From the NCBI GenBank assembly GCA_030705745.1, contig JAUZPT010000008.1:1-23133 (forward strand): 23,133 nucleotides of DNA, in the 5' to 3' direction. The notes under the pieces are model-generated. The model ran no database searches. It was not told the DNA's origin and was given only the letters and a program-made list of their open reading frames with translations. Positions 6,255-14,594 of this stretch are shown piece by piece. How positions within the stretch are numbered: position 1 is the stretch's first letter; every line of letters starts with the position of its first letter. This DNA is from Bacillota bacterium. GTDB taxonomy: Bacteria; Bacillota; Bacilli; Bacillales; Cytobacillaceae. The translations under genes and the position numbers were made by a program.

Positions 6255-8189
6255 TTATTTCATTTTAGATAACCATTCTGCTAGCGCTTCTGCATCTGCA
6301 CCTTTAGCTAGGCCAGCCGGCATACGATCACCGCCGTTTAAGATTTGATTCAATATGGCTTCTTTTGACATCGATTTACCGATGTGTTGAAGATTTGGAG
6401 CCGTTGCGCCCTGAAGGTTACCCCCATGACAAGAAACACAACTACTTTTGTAAACTTTTACCGGATCGACACTGACAGTTTTGTCGGCTTCCCCTTGTAA
6501 TTTTGCATTTTGATTAGGGGCTGGGATAGGTTCCTTACCACCGAGTCCATAAACCACAACCCTTGTCCCACCAGTAATCACCGCAACATATTGTTTGCCG
6601 TCAACCATATAAATGGCGGGCGCCATTTTAATTTGTTTTCCCCCACTTTTCATGCTCCATAATACATTCCCTTTTTTAATATCGAGAGCATTCACCGTTC
6701 CGTCCAATTCCCCGTAAAAAGCAAGACCGGAAGCAGTACTTGTAAATCCCCCATACATCGGATCGTCGGTATTGATTTGATAAACTTTTTTCCCTGTATT
6801 AATGTCAATAGCTGTAATGGTACCAGAAGTATCAACATTTGCTGGTAAAGGAAGTATCTTCGTACCAGGGAAGGTATTGTTATCTTTCTCAATCTCTTTC
6901 CGATCTTTTGCTGCTAACATTAAATTCGGGCTATTAATACCAGGAATAAGCACAAAGTTGGTTTCAGGATCATAAGTCTCCGGGGCAAAGCTTTCTCCAC
7001 CTGGCGTACCCGGCCATTGAAGCTTAACTTTATTCGGATCACTTGGTGGTTTTGAATGTTGAATTTTTACAAACGGTACACCATCATATATTGTTTTTCC
7101 AGTTTTGGCATCCCATGCATACCATTTTCCATTCTTTCCGCCTTCAACAACGATTTTCCTCACGTTACCACTAACCTTGGCATTGAGAACCATCGGTGTG
7201 GCAGCAGCATCATAATCCCAAACATCGTGATTAACTTCGGAGGATGCCCACTTTAATTTCCCCGTTTTACTGTCCAAAGCGACGATAGAATCCGTATATG
7301 GATTTTCCCCTTTTCTATCATCATCGTTAAAGTCAGGGGCTGGATTCCCCACTGCAAAATACATCATATCAGTATCTGGATCGAACGACATCGGTGTCCA
7401 TACGGAGCCCCCGCCAGTATATTTACCCTTCACCCAGCCTTTTCCTCTTTCAGGAACGGTCCAAAACGGTTCTTTCCAGAGTGGTTCGAGGCTATCTGCT
7501 TTAAACGCCATAACGAAGCCTCGCGTACCATTATCACCACCGCTGCTTCCAACGTAAATGTTGCCATCATAATACATTGGAGCCGAAGATTCATAGTATC
7601 GGTTTTCTAATTTAATGGAAGGAACATAATCCCAAAAGTTGACCATTTTAATTAGTTTTCCGGTTTTCGCATCAAGTTTGGCCAGCCGATTGTCTATCAT
7701 CAAGACATATACATTTCCATTGGCCACAGCAACACCTCTACTTGCCACATTGGATTGCCATGGCAAACTATTAAGATGATCAAGTACTGTCTTAGGAGGT
7801 GTCCATGCCCAAAGTTTCTTTCCACTTCCGGCATCGATTGCAAATACATGATTTTTAGCACTAGTCACATACAGGACCCCGTTTTGTACGACAGGGAAAT
7901 CCTCTTGTAAATTCGGAACATCCTTATTCCATTCCAAGATATCCTGTTGCCATACAATCCCCATTTTTTTCACATTATCTTTTGTAATCTTTTGATAGGG
8001 TACATGTCGGGTATGTTGAAGGTCATAACCCCAATTTGGGAATCCTGTCTCCTTCACCACATTTACCTGGTTAGATTTCTTGGTTTTTTCCTCTTTATTT
8101 GCTTTGTTCTGTTTATTATTCGTTTGACAACCAACAATGACAATACTGGCAAGCAAAACCGAACCTGTTACCTTTAAAAAGCTCTTCAC
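6255..8189 (-). CDS. lipid-anchored PQQ dehydrogenase with C-terminal cytochrome c domain
   Basis: The 644-residue protein is a quinohaemoprotein. Residues 1-21 form a lipoprotein signal (lipobox IVGC, Cys21). Residues about 50-550 form the eight-bladed propeller with repeated tryptophan-docking motifs (such as DSKTGKLKW). Residues about 575-640 form a cytochrome c domain with CVSCH (584-588) and a likely axial Met623. By alignment to methanol dehydrogenases, Trp264 stacks on PQQ, Asn282 and Asp325 (in HDVWDYD) match metal and catalytic residues, and Lys352 replaces the PQQ-contacting Arg. Asp327, two residues after the catalytic Asp, is the position associated with lanthanide enzymes. Oddities: Asp219 stands where the metal-binding Glu is expected, and the vicinal Cys-Cys pair is replaced by Gln145-Ser146. 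GTG start with AAGGAGGG upstream. Substrate unknown, probably an alcohol or aldehyde. Confidence 0.9.
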   Translation of the reverse strand: MKSFLKVTGSVLLASIVIVGCQTNNKQNKANKEEKTKKSNQVNVVKETGFPNWGYDLQHTRHVPYQKITKDNVKKMGIVWQQDILEWNKDVPNLQEDFPVVQNGVLYVTSAKNHVFAIDAGSGKKLWAWTPPKTVLDHLNSLPWQSNVASRGVAVANGNVYVLMIDNRLAKLDAKTGKLIKMVNFWDYVPSIKLENRYYESSAPMYYDGNIYVGSSGGDNGTRGFVMAFKADSLEPLWKEPFWTVPERGKGWVKGKYTGGGSVWTPMSFDPDTDMMYFAVGNPAPDFNDDDRKGENPYTDSIVALDSKTGKLKWASSEVNHDVWDYDAAATPMVLNAKVSGNVRKIVVEGGKNGKWYAWDAKTGKTIYDGVPFVKIQHSKPPSDPNKVKLQWPGTPGGESFAPETYDPETNFVLIPGINSPNLMLAAKDRKEIEKDNNTFPGTKILPLPANVDTSGTITAIDINTGKKVYQINTDDPMYGGFTSTASGLAFYGELDGTVNALDIKKGNVLWSMKSGGKQIKMAPAIYMVDGKQYVAVITGGTRVVVYGLGGKEPIPAPNQNAKLQGEADKTVSVDPVKVYKSSCVSCHGGNLQGATAPNLQHIGKSMSKEAILNQILNGGDRMPAGLAKGADAEALAEWLSKMK

Positions 8190-8447
8190 GAAAATACCCT
8201 CCTTACATTATGAAGTATTAATATTTGGTGAATTCTGATGATGCACTGTTCAAATTTAGGTCTATTGCCTCCTTAAGACAAGCTTATTTTTATAAGAACA
8301 ATGGTATAATTGCCCAAAACATGATTAACTATGCAAGTTGTGACTAATCCTTCCTTCCCTTTTGTTGGAAATGTGAGTGATATGCTGGATTACACTAAAT
8401 TCTTCCGAGTTATCCACACCTGTAAAATTTATAATTTTCCAGACGAT
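8190..8447. other. upstream region of the dehydrogenase, inside the right island edge
   Basis: No gene is supported here. It contains a candidate promoter at 8289-8317, an orphan AAGGAGG at about 8269-8275 with no start codon after it, a sequence matching the DnaA-box consensus TTATCCACA (8410-8418, plus strand), and a short AT palindrome (AAAATT-TAT-AATTTT) next to it. The edge of the rpsI-end repeat is at 8448. Confidence 0.6.
8289..8317 (-). promoter_or_regulatory. candidate promoter for the PQQ dehydrogenase
   Basis: Minus strand: TTGGGC (8312-8317), 17-base spacer, TATAAA (8289-8294). It would give a leader of about 90 bases. The -35 is weak; the call rests on the -10, the spacing and the position. 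Confidence 0.35.
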
Positions 8448-8478
8448 AAAAAAGACCCCCAACCAAAATGGTTGAGAG
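8448..8478 (-). terminator. Rho-independent terminator of rplM-rpsI
   Basis: Minus strand: stem CUCAACC/GGUUGGG with loop AUUUU and six T (top-strand A 8448-8453), about 20 bases after the rpsI stop. It ends the ribosomal block before the island genes. Confidence 0.85.
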
Positions 8479-8533
8479 CCTTTGAAGTGTTGATAATTAA
8501 CGTTTTGAGAACTGAGGCGCACGACGAGCACCT
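8448..8533 (-). repeat. rpsI 3' end, att-like direct repeat (right)
   Basis: This is the partner of 124-209: last codons of intact rpsI, stop codon, and terminator. The identity runs from the terminator T-tract into the coding sequence and stops at 8534, within codon Lys119 of rpsI. If the island integrated by recombination in the gene end, this copy may have arrived with the island and now completes the host gene. Confidence 0.95.
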
Positions 8534-8889
8534 TTAAGACCGTATTTTTTACGTTCTTTCATACGTGCATCACGAGTCAATAGACCTGCGCGCTTTAATG
8601 TTGGACGGAATTCTGGATCAGCTTGAAGTAACGCACGAGCGATACCGTGGCGGATTGCGCCAGCTTGACCAGTGTATCCTCCACCGCTTACGTTTACAAG
8701 AATGTCGTAAGAACCAAGAGTTTCAGTAGCAACCAATGGTTGTTTAACAACTTCACGTAACGCTTCGAATGGGATATAGTTTGTAATTTCACGATCGTTA
8801 ATTAGAATGTTTCCAGTGCCGGGAACTAAACGTACGCGAGCAACTGAACTTTTACGACGACCAGTACCAATGTATTGAACTTGTGCCAA
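8497..8889 (-). CDS. rpsI: 30S ribosomal protein S9
   Basis: The gene encodes 130 residues starting [13 protein letters not shown] and ending with the family's basic tail, PQFSKR, which reaches the P site of the 30S subunit. Length is standard for Bacillus S9. It is the second gene of the rplM-rpsI unit, with AAGGAGG before its ATG. Its final 11 codons are duplicated at the far end of the PQQ island. The residues encoded by that part are the same in both copies, so the protein is unaffected. Confidence 0.98.
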   Translation of the reverse strand: MAQVQYIGTGRRKSSVARVRLVPGTGNILINDREITNYIPFEALREVVKQPLVATETLGSYDILVNVSGGGYTGQAGAIRHGIARALLQADPEFRPTLKRAGLLTRDARMKERKKYGLKGARRAPQFSKR

Positions 8890-8910
8890 GTTAATACCCT
8901 CCTTTAAGAA

Positions 8911-9348
8911 TTATCCGCGAAGTTCGTAAACTTCCGGTTGTTGTGCTTGGTGCGGATGTTCGCTGCCAGCATACACGTGTAATTTTCTGAACATTTGACG
9001 GCCAAGAGAGTTCTTTGGAAGCATGCCTTTGATAGCAAGCTCAAGCATTCTCTCAGGGTAGTTTGTACGCATTTCCAAAGCAGTTCTTGTTCTTAAACCA
9101 CCTGGGTGCATTGTGTGACGGTAGTAGATCTTGTCAGTTAATTTCTTACCAGTTAAGTGAATCTTTGAAGCGTTGATGATGATAACATTATCACCAGTGT
9201 CAACATTAGGTGTAAAAGTTGGTTTATGTTTACCACGTAGGATTGATGCAACTTCACTTGTAAGACGACCTAAAGTCTTGCCTTCAGCATCAATCACGTA
9301 CCATTTACGCTCAATATTATTTGCATTTGCCATAAACGTTGTACGCAT
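8911..9348 (-). CDS. rplM: 50S ribosomal protein L13
   Basis: The 145-residue L13 protein has the family core [14 protein letters not shown] and ends PEVYELRG, the normal Bacillus length. It is an early-assembling large-subunit protein. ATG at 9348 with GGAGGG upstream; a second ATG (Met6) is possible but would be shorter than relatives. It has its own promoter and a long structured leader, unlike the genes upstream, consistent with feedback control by L13. Confidence 0.98.
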   Translation of the reverse strand: MRTTFMANANNIERKWYVIDAEGKTLGRLTSEVASILRGKHKPTFTPNVDTGDNVIIINASKIHLTGKKLTDKIYYRHTMHPGGLRTRTALEMRTNYPERMLELAIKGMLPKNSLGRQMFRKLHVYAGSEHPHQAQQPEVYELRG

Positions 9349-9533
9349 GAGTTTCCCTCCTAATTAAATCCAAAAAGATAGTTATAATTCGCGCTTTTCA
9401 TATGAGCATCCATGGTTCCATTCTGTTCCGGGAATGAAGGCTGGATGTCTATCTGCGCTTAGTTTTCTGTTCATATATTTTTAATCACGATGAAGACTTT
9501 CCGGGGCTTTATCGTGGGGATAAAATACATACA
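9349..9533 (-). promoter_or_regulatory. L13 leader, candidate autoregulatory RNA
   Basis: An untranslated leader of about 185 bases lies between the promoter and rplM. On the minus strand it folds into a first hairpin CACGAT/ATCGTG (9486-9516) holding the GCCCCGGAAAGUC loop, and a second long arm with CATCCA/TGGATG and GCGC/GCGC. A third pairing, AGATAG (9449-9454) with CTATCT (9376-9381), is directly followed by five T, so it could act as a terminator competing with the second arm. Position and shape fit the known L13 leader family of low-GC Gram-positives, in which L13 binds its own mRNA. I assign it by context and folding, not by a covariance search. Confidence 0.7.
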
Positions 9534-9539
9534 TATGCT

Positions 9540-9568
9540 ATAATATATCCTTAGCTCATATATGTCAA
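9540..9568 (-). promoter_or_regulatory. sigma-A promoter of rplM-rpsI
   Basis: Minus strand: perfect -35 TTGACA (9563-9568), 17-base spacer, -10 TATTAT (9540-9545, five of six). It is the best promoter in the window and lies between truA and the L13 leader. Confidence 0.85.
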
Positions 9569-9637
9569 GAAAATGTTACACCAGGTTTAGTTGTTTTAAA
9601 TATTTTTTTTGAAAAGCATATTAAATTGACCGAAGAA

Positions 9638-10375
9638 TTAATACATTACTTTCCATAAATACAAACCATGGGCAGGCGCTGTCTTGCCCGCGTAACGGCG
9701 GTCTTTTTTTTCGAGAATAAAAGCCATTTCCTCAGGCGTGCGAGCCCCAGTGCCCACCTCCAGCAGTGTCCCGGTCAGTATTCGCACCATATTATACAAA
9801 AATCCATTTCCGACAAATTTTAAAATGAGCAAATTGCCTTCAAACGAAAAATCGATTTCTTCGATTGTCCGGATTTTATCCACTACCTCTGTCTTCGCAG
9901 AACAGAAGCTCGTAAAATCATGCGTCCCCTTTAAAAACACGCTAGCCTGTTCCATTGCATTCACATTAACCGAAAAGGGATACTGATAGGCATAATTCCG
10001 CATAAAAGGATCACGGTTCGATGATAACTGAAGATAATAGCGATATTCTTTACCAACTGCATCAAAACGCGCATGAAAACCATCGACTGCATCTTCCACA
10101 GTGAGGATCGAGACATCTGCAGGCAATAGCGAATTGAGAGCTATCACCCACTTGTCATTAGGTATATTTAGCGGCGAATCAAAGTGAATGACTTGCCCCT
10201 TCGCATGCACCCCGGCATCCGTTCTGCCAGAACCCGTAACTTTTACATCCCGGCCCTTATGCAGCTTTGCCAGGACAGCTTCCACTTCTCCCTGAACCGT
10301 CCGTTTATTCGGCTGCACCTGATATCCGAAAAATCCTGTTCCGTCATACGAAAGGACACATTTATATCTCTGCAT
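9638..10375 (-). CDS. truA: tRNA pseudouridine(38-40) synthase TruA
   Basis: TruA converts uridines 38-40 in the anticodon arm of many tRNAs to pseudouridine. The 245-residue product has the catalytic motif GRTDAGVHA with Asp53, and the N-terminal LSYDGTGFFGYQ typical of the family. The ATG at 10375 lies 12 bases after the ecfT stop, so it is co-transcribed with the ECF transporter genes, the usual Bacillus arrangement. Confidence 0.97.
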   Translation of the reverse strand: MQRYKCVLSYDGTGFFGYQVQPNKRTVQGEVEAVLAKLHKGRDVKVTGSGRTDAGVHAKGQVIHFDSPLNIPNDKWVIALNSLLPADVSILTVEDAVDGFHARFDAVGKEYRYYLQLSSNRDPFMRNYAYQYPFSVNVNAMEQASVFLKGTHDFTSFCSAKTEVVDKIRTIEEIDFSFEGNLLILKFVGNGFLYNMVRILTGTLLEVGTGARTPEEMAFILEKKDRRYAGKTAPAHGLYLWKVMY

Positions 10376-10387
10376 ATAATAGCTCCA

Positions 10388-11182
10388 TTATGATCGTAAT
10401 AAAAACAATAATAGCGTTACTGCCAATAAGACGAACAGCAACAATGTATCCACTGGCTTCCAGTCCAATTGGCGGTACTTCGTGCGGCCTTCACCGCCCC
10501 TGTATCCTCTTGCCTCCATGGCAATCGCCAAATCCTCAGCACGTTTAAATGAACTTACAAACAAAGGTATCAACAATGGAATAACCGCCTTTATGCGTTC
10601 CTTTATTGGACCTCCGGCAAATTCAACTCCGCGGGCTATTTGTGCTTTCATGATTTTATCTGTTTCTTCCATCAAGGTAGGAATGAATCTTAAAGAAATC
10701 GACATCATCAAGGCCATTTCATGAACGGGAAAATGAATTTTTTTCAAAGGATTCAACAGAGTTTCCAACCCATCCGTAATTTCAATCGGTGTCGTCGTTA
10801 ACGTCAATAACGATGTCATTAAGATTAAAAAGAAAAACCTCACGGAGATAAATATCCCTTGTCGTATTCCTTCTTCATAGATTTTTACCGGTCCATATTC
10901 GAACACTAATGCCCCTTCTTTTGTAAAAAACAATTGCAGCAACATAGTGAATACCACAAGCCATAAAACTGGTTTTAATCCTTCATATAAAAATCGGAAA
11001 GGTATTTTCGAAAAAGCCAGCATCATGAACGTATATAACCCGATAAGAGCATATGTCATGGCATTATTGGCTAAGAAAACCACGCACACAAATAAAAAAA
11101 CGAGGAGAATTTTAGCCCGGGGGTCCATCCGATGGATCAATGAATCAGCGGGTACATAGCGCCCAAATATCATCTTTTCCAT
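10388..11182 (-). CDS. ecfT: ECF transporter transmembrane subunit EcfT
   Basis: This is the shared membrane subunit of energy-coupling factor vitamin transporters, linking the two ATPases to exchangeable substrate-binding proteins. The 264-residue protein has several hydrophobic segments and the two coupling-helix motifs with Ala-Arg-Gly (IARGVEF and EARGYRG) that contact EcfA1 and EcfA2. ATG at 11182 overlaps the end of ecfA2 by one base (TAATG arrangement), indicating coupled translation. Confidence 0.97.
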   Translation of the reverse strand: MEKMIFGRYVPADSLIHRMDPRAKILLVFLFVCVVFLANNAMTYALIGLYTFMMLAFSKIPFRFLYEGLKPVLWLVVFTMLLQLFFTKEGALVFEYGPVKIYEEGIRQGIFISVRFFFLILMTSLLTLTTTPIEITDGLETLLNPLKKIHFPVHEMALMMSISLRFIPTLMEETDKIMKAQIARGVEFAGGPIKERIKAVIPLLIPLFVSSFKRAEDLAIAMEARGYRGGEGRTKYRQLDWKPVDTLLLFVLLAVTLLLFLLRS

Positions 11183-12051
11183 TATGTCCTTCCCCCCCTC
11201 TGGAAATGTTCTACTACAGCATCAGACAATTGATCAATCGTCAAAAAAGTTTGTCCGAGCTTATAGCCTAACTTATTTTCCAGCTTCAGCTGAAATTTCA
11301 CTACCTCGGGTACATCCAGCCCCAACTCAACAAGTCCTTCAGATGAAGAAAAGATTTCCTCAGGAGTACCGCGTTTAATAAGCTTGCCTTGATGCATAAT
11401 AGCAATTTGGTCAGCGTAACGCGCGGCATCTTCCATACTGTGTGTTACGAGTACGGTGGAGAGATTTCGTTCTTTATGAAGCGAATAAAACATATCCATA
11501 ATTTCCTTGCGTCCACGAGGATCCAGACCAGCAGTAGGCTCGTCCAAAACAATCACGTCAGGCCCCATGGCTAGCACTCCAGCAATGGCCACCCGGCGCA
11601 TTTGTCCGCCCGACAAATCAAAAGGAGACTTTTCTAAAATATCTTCCGATAGTCCAACCTGCTTGAGTGCTTGTCGCGCTCTAAGTTTCGCTTCCTCTTC
11701 TGGGACTCCAAAATTTAGCGGACCAAAACAAATATCTTTTTCAACGGTTTCCTCAAATAATTGATGCTCAGGAAACTGAAAAACAATACCGACCCTTTGG
11801 CGGATCTCTTTTAGGTTTTTTTCTTTTTTCTTTGCTCTAATTTGTCTATTTCCAATGTTGACAATTCCGCCTGTCGGTTGCAAAAGCGCGTTTAAATGCT
11901 GCAATACGGTTGACTTCCCTGAACCGGTATGGCCAATGATTGCTAAATAAACACCTTGTGGAATGTCTAAAGTGACATCCTGGATAGCAAGTCTCTCGAA
12001 CGGTGAATTAACTTGATAGCGGTATTCTACTTGCTGTAATGAGATATCCAT
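11182..12051 (-). CDS. ecfA2: ECF transporter ATP-binding subunit EcfA2
   Basis: A 289-residue ABC ATPase with Walker [11 protein letters not shown]-loop [11 protein letters not shown], signature LSGGQMRR and Walker B VIVLDEPT followed by the switch His in VTHSM. It pairs with EcfA1 to power the ECF module. ATG at 12051 lies inside the end of ecfA1 (25-base overlap); its ribosome binding site is weak, so translation probably depends on ecfA1. Confidence 0.97.
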   Translation of the reverse strand: MDISLQQVEYRYQVNSPFERLAIQDVTLDIPQGVYLAIIGHTGSGKSTVLQHLNALLQPTGGIVNIGNRQIRAKKKEKNLKEIRQRVGIVFQFPEHQLFEETVEKDICFGPLNFGVPEEEAKLRARQALKQVGLSEDILEKSPFDLSGGQMRRVAIAGVLAMGPDVIVLDEPTAGLDPRGRKEIMDMFYSLHKERNLSTVLVTHSMEDAARYADQIAIMHQGKLIKRGTPEEIFSSSEGLVELGLDVPEVVKFQLKLENKLGYKLGQTFLTIDQLSDAVVEHFQRGGRT

Positions 12052-12866
12052 AGCTCAGTCACCAACTCGTCTTCCGTTAAATAGTATTTTGACAAATCCA
12101 GCCCACGTTTACGGAATGCTTTGCCCATCTTCACTGAAAAAGGAATGTCCAAGCCTAAAGCAATTAATTCTTCATCCATTTGAAAAATTTCTTCAGGAGT
12201 ACCTTCCCTGAAAAGTTGGCCTTTATTCATTACAATGATCCGGTCTGCCTTTGAAGCTTCTTCCAAATCATGTGTAATCGAAATAACGGTCATATCCGAT
12301 TCTTTTTTTAACGTTCTTACAGTTTCTAAAACTTCTTCTCGCCCACGCGGGTCGAGCATCGATGTCGCTTCGTCCAAAATAATGATTGCCGGTCTTAATG
12401 CCAAAACCCCAGCGATTGCAACGCGTTGTTTTTGGCCACCGGATAGATGGTGCGGCTCTTGATCAAGAAATTGTTCCATCTTTACTTTCTTCAAAGAATC
12501 TTCTACCCGCTTAACCATTTCTTCACGGGGTATACCGTTATTTTCTAAACCAAAAGCCACATCATCCTGAACTGTCGACCCTACAAACTGATTATCAGGG
12601 TTTTGAAAAACCATTCCAATTTTCCTGCGAATATCCCATACTGACTCTTCATTCAGCTGTATGTTTCCAACTGTTATGCTCCCGTCCTTAGGAAACTGCA
12701 AACCGTTTAAAAGCTTCGCCATCGTTGATTTTCCTGAACCATTATGTCCAACAATTGCCAGCCACTCGCCTTCATTTATATCAAACGAAACATTTTTAAG
12801 CGCAAAATCTTCTTGGGAATCGTATTGAAAAGAAACATTTTCTAATTTTACGATTGGTGTTTTCAA
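12027..12866 (-). CDS. ecfA1: ECF transporter ATP-binding subunit EcfA1
   Basis: An ABC ATPase with Walker [11 protein letters not shown]-loop [10 protein letters not shown], signature LSGGQKQR, Walker B IIILDEAT and switch His in ITHDL. The frame is open to a GTG at 12884, but that codon has no ribosome binding site. TTG at 12866 has GAGAGGGG eight bases upstream and gives 279 residues, matching relatives, so I use it. It heads the ecfA1-ecfA2-ecfT-truA unit and is separated from rplQ by two terminator-like structures. Confidence 0.92.
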   Translation of the reverse strand: MKTPIVKLENVSFQYDSQEDFALKNVSFDINEGEWLAIVGHNGSGKSTMAKLLNGLQFPKDGSITVGNIQLNEESVWDIRRKIGMVFQNPDNQFVGSTVQDDVAFGLENNGIPREEMVKRVEDSLKKVKMEQFLDQEPHHLSGGQKQRVAIAGVLALRPAIIILDEATSMLDPRGREEVLETVRTLKKESDMTVISITHDLEEASKADRIIVMNKGQLFREGTPEEIFQMDEELIALGLDIPFSVKMGKAFRKRGLDLSKYYLTEDELVTELWISHYSK

Positions 12867-12931
12867 TGATTTAACCCCTCTCACCTATGCTGAACTTTCT
12901 CTGCTATGCTCATATTTTACCTTATAAATAG

Positions 12932-13018
12932 AAAAAAAGCCTGCACCTCTCCCCCTGGCAGATCAAAATAAATCTGCAGTCAAAAGGGAATTCCTTAAAA
13001 GAAATGGGAGGAGGTGCA
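12932..13018 (-). terminator. long inverted repeat with T-tract upstream of ecfA1
   Basis: On the minus strand TGCACCT-C-CTCCC (13018-13006) pairs with GGGAG-AGGTGCA (12953-12942), twelve pairs with one bulged C, followed after GGC by seven T. The enclosed 50 bases form two smaller hairpins: a palindrome around GGAATTCC and GCAGAT/ATCTGC. It can act as a terminator or as a conditional attenuator ahead of the ECF operon; a small inserted repeat element is another possibility. Confidence 0.6.
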
Positions 13019-13141
13019 TGAGCTAGACGAGACGTAATCAGAGGTTTTACCAAAAATACTTATTGGCCTTCTGGAATAACATCACGCTCATCGTAACGCT
13101 CTTTTTGGCTTGGTTCTTTGAATATTCAATTACCGATACAG

Positions 13142-13185
13142 AAAAAGGGCAGAGAACAAGTTTGTTCTAAACTGTCCGCGCCCTT
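13142..13185 (-). terminator. terminator-like hairpin after rplQ
   Basis: Minus strand: GGGC pairs with GCCC around an inner AGAACA/TGTTCT stem, with an asymmetric internal loop, followed by five T. It lies about 20 bases after the rplQ stop and probably ends, at least partly, the S10-spc-alpha transcript. Confidence 0.6.
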
Positions 13186-13203
13186 GTTGTCTGTAAAAAG
13201 ATA

Positions 13204-13566
13204 TTAAACTAACTCGATAATTACCATTGGAGCTGCATCGCCGCGGCGAGGTCCAAGTTTCATAATACGAGTGTATCCACCTTGGCGCTCTTGGTAACGA
13301 GGAGCGATATCAGTGAATAATTTTTGTAATGCACTTTCTCCGCTTTCCACGTTAGCAACTTCATTACGAACATAAGATGCAGCTTGACGGCGAGCGTGTA
13401 AGTCACCGCGTTTGCCTAGAGTGATCATTTTTTCAACAGTAACACGAATTTCTTTTGCACGAGTTTCTGTTGTTTGAATGCGCTCATTGATTAGTAAGTC
13501 TGTTGTTAAATCGCGAAGCATAGCTTTACGCTGTGCACTTGTGCGTCCTAACTTTCTGTATGCCAT
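13204..13566 (-). CDS. rplQ: 50S ribosomal protein L17
   Basis: The 120-residue L17 starts [20 protein letters not shown] and ends MVIIELV, full Bacillus length. It is a large-subunit protein near the exit tunnel and the last gene of the long ribosomal cluster. ATG at 13566 with AGGAGGG upstream; it follows rpoA by about 80 bases. Confidence 0.98.
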   Translation of the reverse strand: MAYRKLGRTSAQRKAMLRDLTTDLLINERIQTTETRAKEIRVTVEKMITLGKRGDLHARRQAASYVRNEVANVESGESALQKLFTDIAPRYQERQGGYTRIMKLGPRRGDAAPMVIIELV

Positions 13567-13649
13567 GAAGGGTTCCCTCCTTTGTTGAAGTCATAAATCG
13601 CCTTTCTCAAGCTTTCAAGAATGGGCAAGGTTAATCAGTGATTAACGCC

Positions 13650-14594
13650 TCAGTCATCCTTACGTAAGCCTAATCCAAGCTCTTCTAATTTAGCCTTCAC
13701 TTCTTCAAGTGATTTACGGCCTAAGTTACGAACTTTCATCATATCTTCTTCAGTCTTGTTTGCCAATTCCTGAACAGTATTGATTCCAGCGCGTTTTAAA
13801 CAGTTATAAGAACGAACAGAAAGATCAAGTTCTTCAATAGTCATTTCCAAAACTTTTTCTTTTTGGTCTTCTTCTTTTTCAATCATGATTTCCGCATTTT
13901 GAGCTTCATCAGTTAAACCAACGAAAATATTCAAATGCTCAGTCAAAATCTTAGATCCGAGAGCGATCGCTTCTTTCGGACCAGTGCTTCCATCAGTCCA
14001 GACGTCCAGCGTCAGCTTATCGTAATTTGTCATTTGACCTACACGTGTATTTTCAATTTGATAAATAACACGGGAAACCGGTGTGTAAATCGAGTCGATT
14101 GGAATTACTCCAATTGGCTGATCCTCACGCTTGTTTTGGTCAGCAGGTGTGTAGCCGCGGCCACGCTTAGCGGTTAAACGCATACGAAGATGACCGTTTG
14201 ATCCTAAAGTGGCAATATGAAGATCCGGATTTAAGATTTCAATGTCACTATCGTGCGTTATGTTCCCTGCCTTAACAACGCCTTCACCCTGAACATCAAT
14301 TTCAAGCGTCTTCTCTTCGTCAGAGTAGATTTTCAAAGCCAACTTTTTAATGTTTAGTATGATGGATGTAACATCCTCTACGACGCCTTCAATTGTTGAG
14401 AACTCATGCAGTACCCCATCAATCTGGATCGATGTAACAGCGGCACCTGGGAGTGAAGATAATAGGATACGACGTAAGGAGTTACCCAAAGTGGTACCAT
14501 ATCCACGCTCAAGTGGCTCTACGACAAACTTTCCGTATTTGGCATCATCGCTGATCTCAACCGTTTCAATTTTTGGTTTTTCTATTTCGATCAT
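13650..14594 (-). CDS. rpoA: RNA polymerase alpha subunit
   Basis: The alpha subunit forms the dimer that nucleates RNA polymerase assembly. In the 314 residues the N-terminal assembly domain (about 1-230, with [15 protein letters not shown]) is followed by an acidic linker and the C-terminal DNA- and regulator-binding domain (about 245-314, including [11 protein letters not shown] and [12 protein letters not shown]). A TTG at 14597 directly precedes the ATG at 14594; I choose the ATG because it reproduces the usual [10 protein letters not shown] start and spacing to AAGGAGGG suits it. Confidence 0.98.
   Translation of the reverse strand: MIEIEKPKIETVEISDDAKYGKFVVEPLERGYGTTLGNSLRRILLSSLPGAAVTSIQIDGVLHEFSTIEGVVEDVTSIILNIKKLALKIYSDEEKTLEIDVQGEGVVKAGNITHDSDIEILNPDLHIATLGSNGHLRMRLTAKRGRGYTPADQNKREDQPIGVIPIDSIYTPVSRVIYQIENTRVGQMTNYDKLTLDVWTDGSTGPKEAIALGSKILTEHLNIFVGLTDEAQNAEIMIEKEEDQKEKVLEMTIEELDLSVRSYNCLKRAGINTVQELANKTEEDMMKVRNLGRKSLEEVKAKLEELGLGLRKDD

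Larger units (their letters stand above)
12867..13203. other. intergenic region between ecfA1 and rplQ
   Basis: About 340 bases without an accepted gene. It holds the rplQ-proximal terminator (13142-13185), the long inverted repeat with T-tract (12932-13018) and the ecfA1 ribosome binding site. Between the hairpins a 21-codon open frame (13125-13060, minus, ending ERDVIPEGQ) has a coding-like charged composition but no standard start. No convincing promoter is visible between the last hairpin and ecfA1. Confidence 0.6.

Noticed and set aside
237..8189. Integrase, transposase, tRNA gene or CRISPR array inside the island
   Set aside because: I looked for recombinase-like frames, terminal inverted repeats and regularly spaced repeats and found none; the only boundary signal is the rpsI-end duplication.
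8305..8310. Plus-strand TATAAT near the right island edge
   Set aside because: There is no -35 at proper spacing and no plus-strand gene to serve.
8325..8537. Open frames of 68 codons on both strands across the right edge of the island
   Set aside because: Both run through the rpsI end and its terminator, lack a good ribosome binding site, and resemble no protein; they are by-products of the repeat region.
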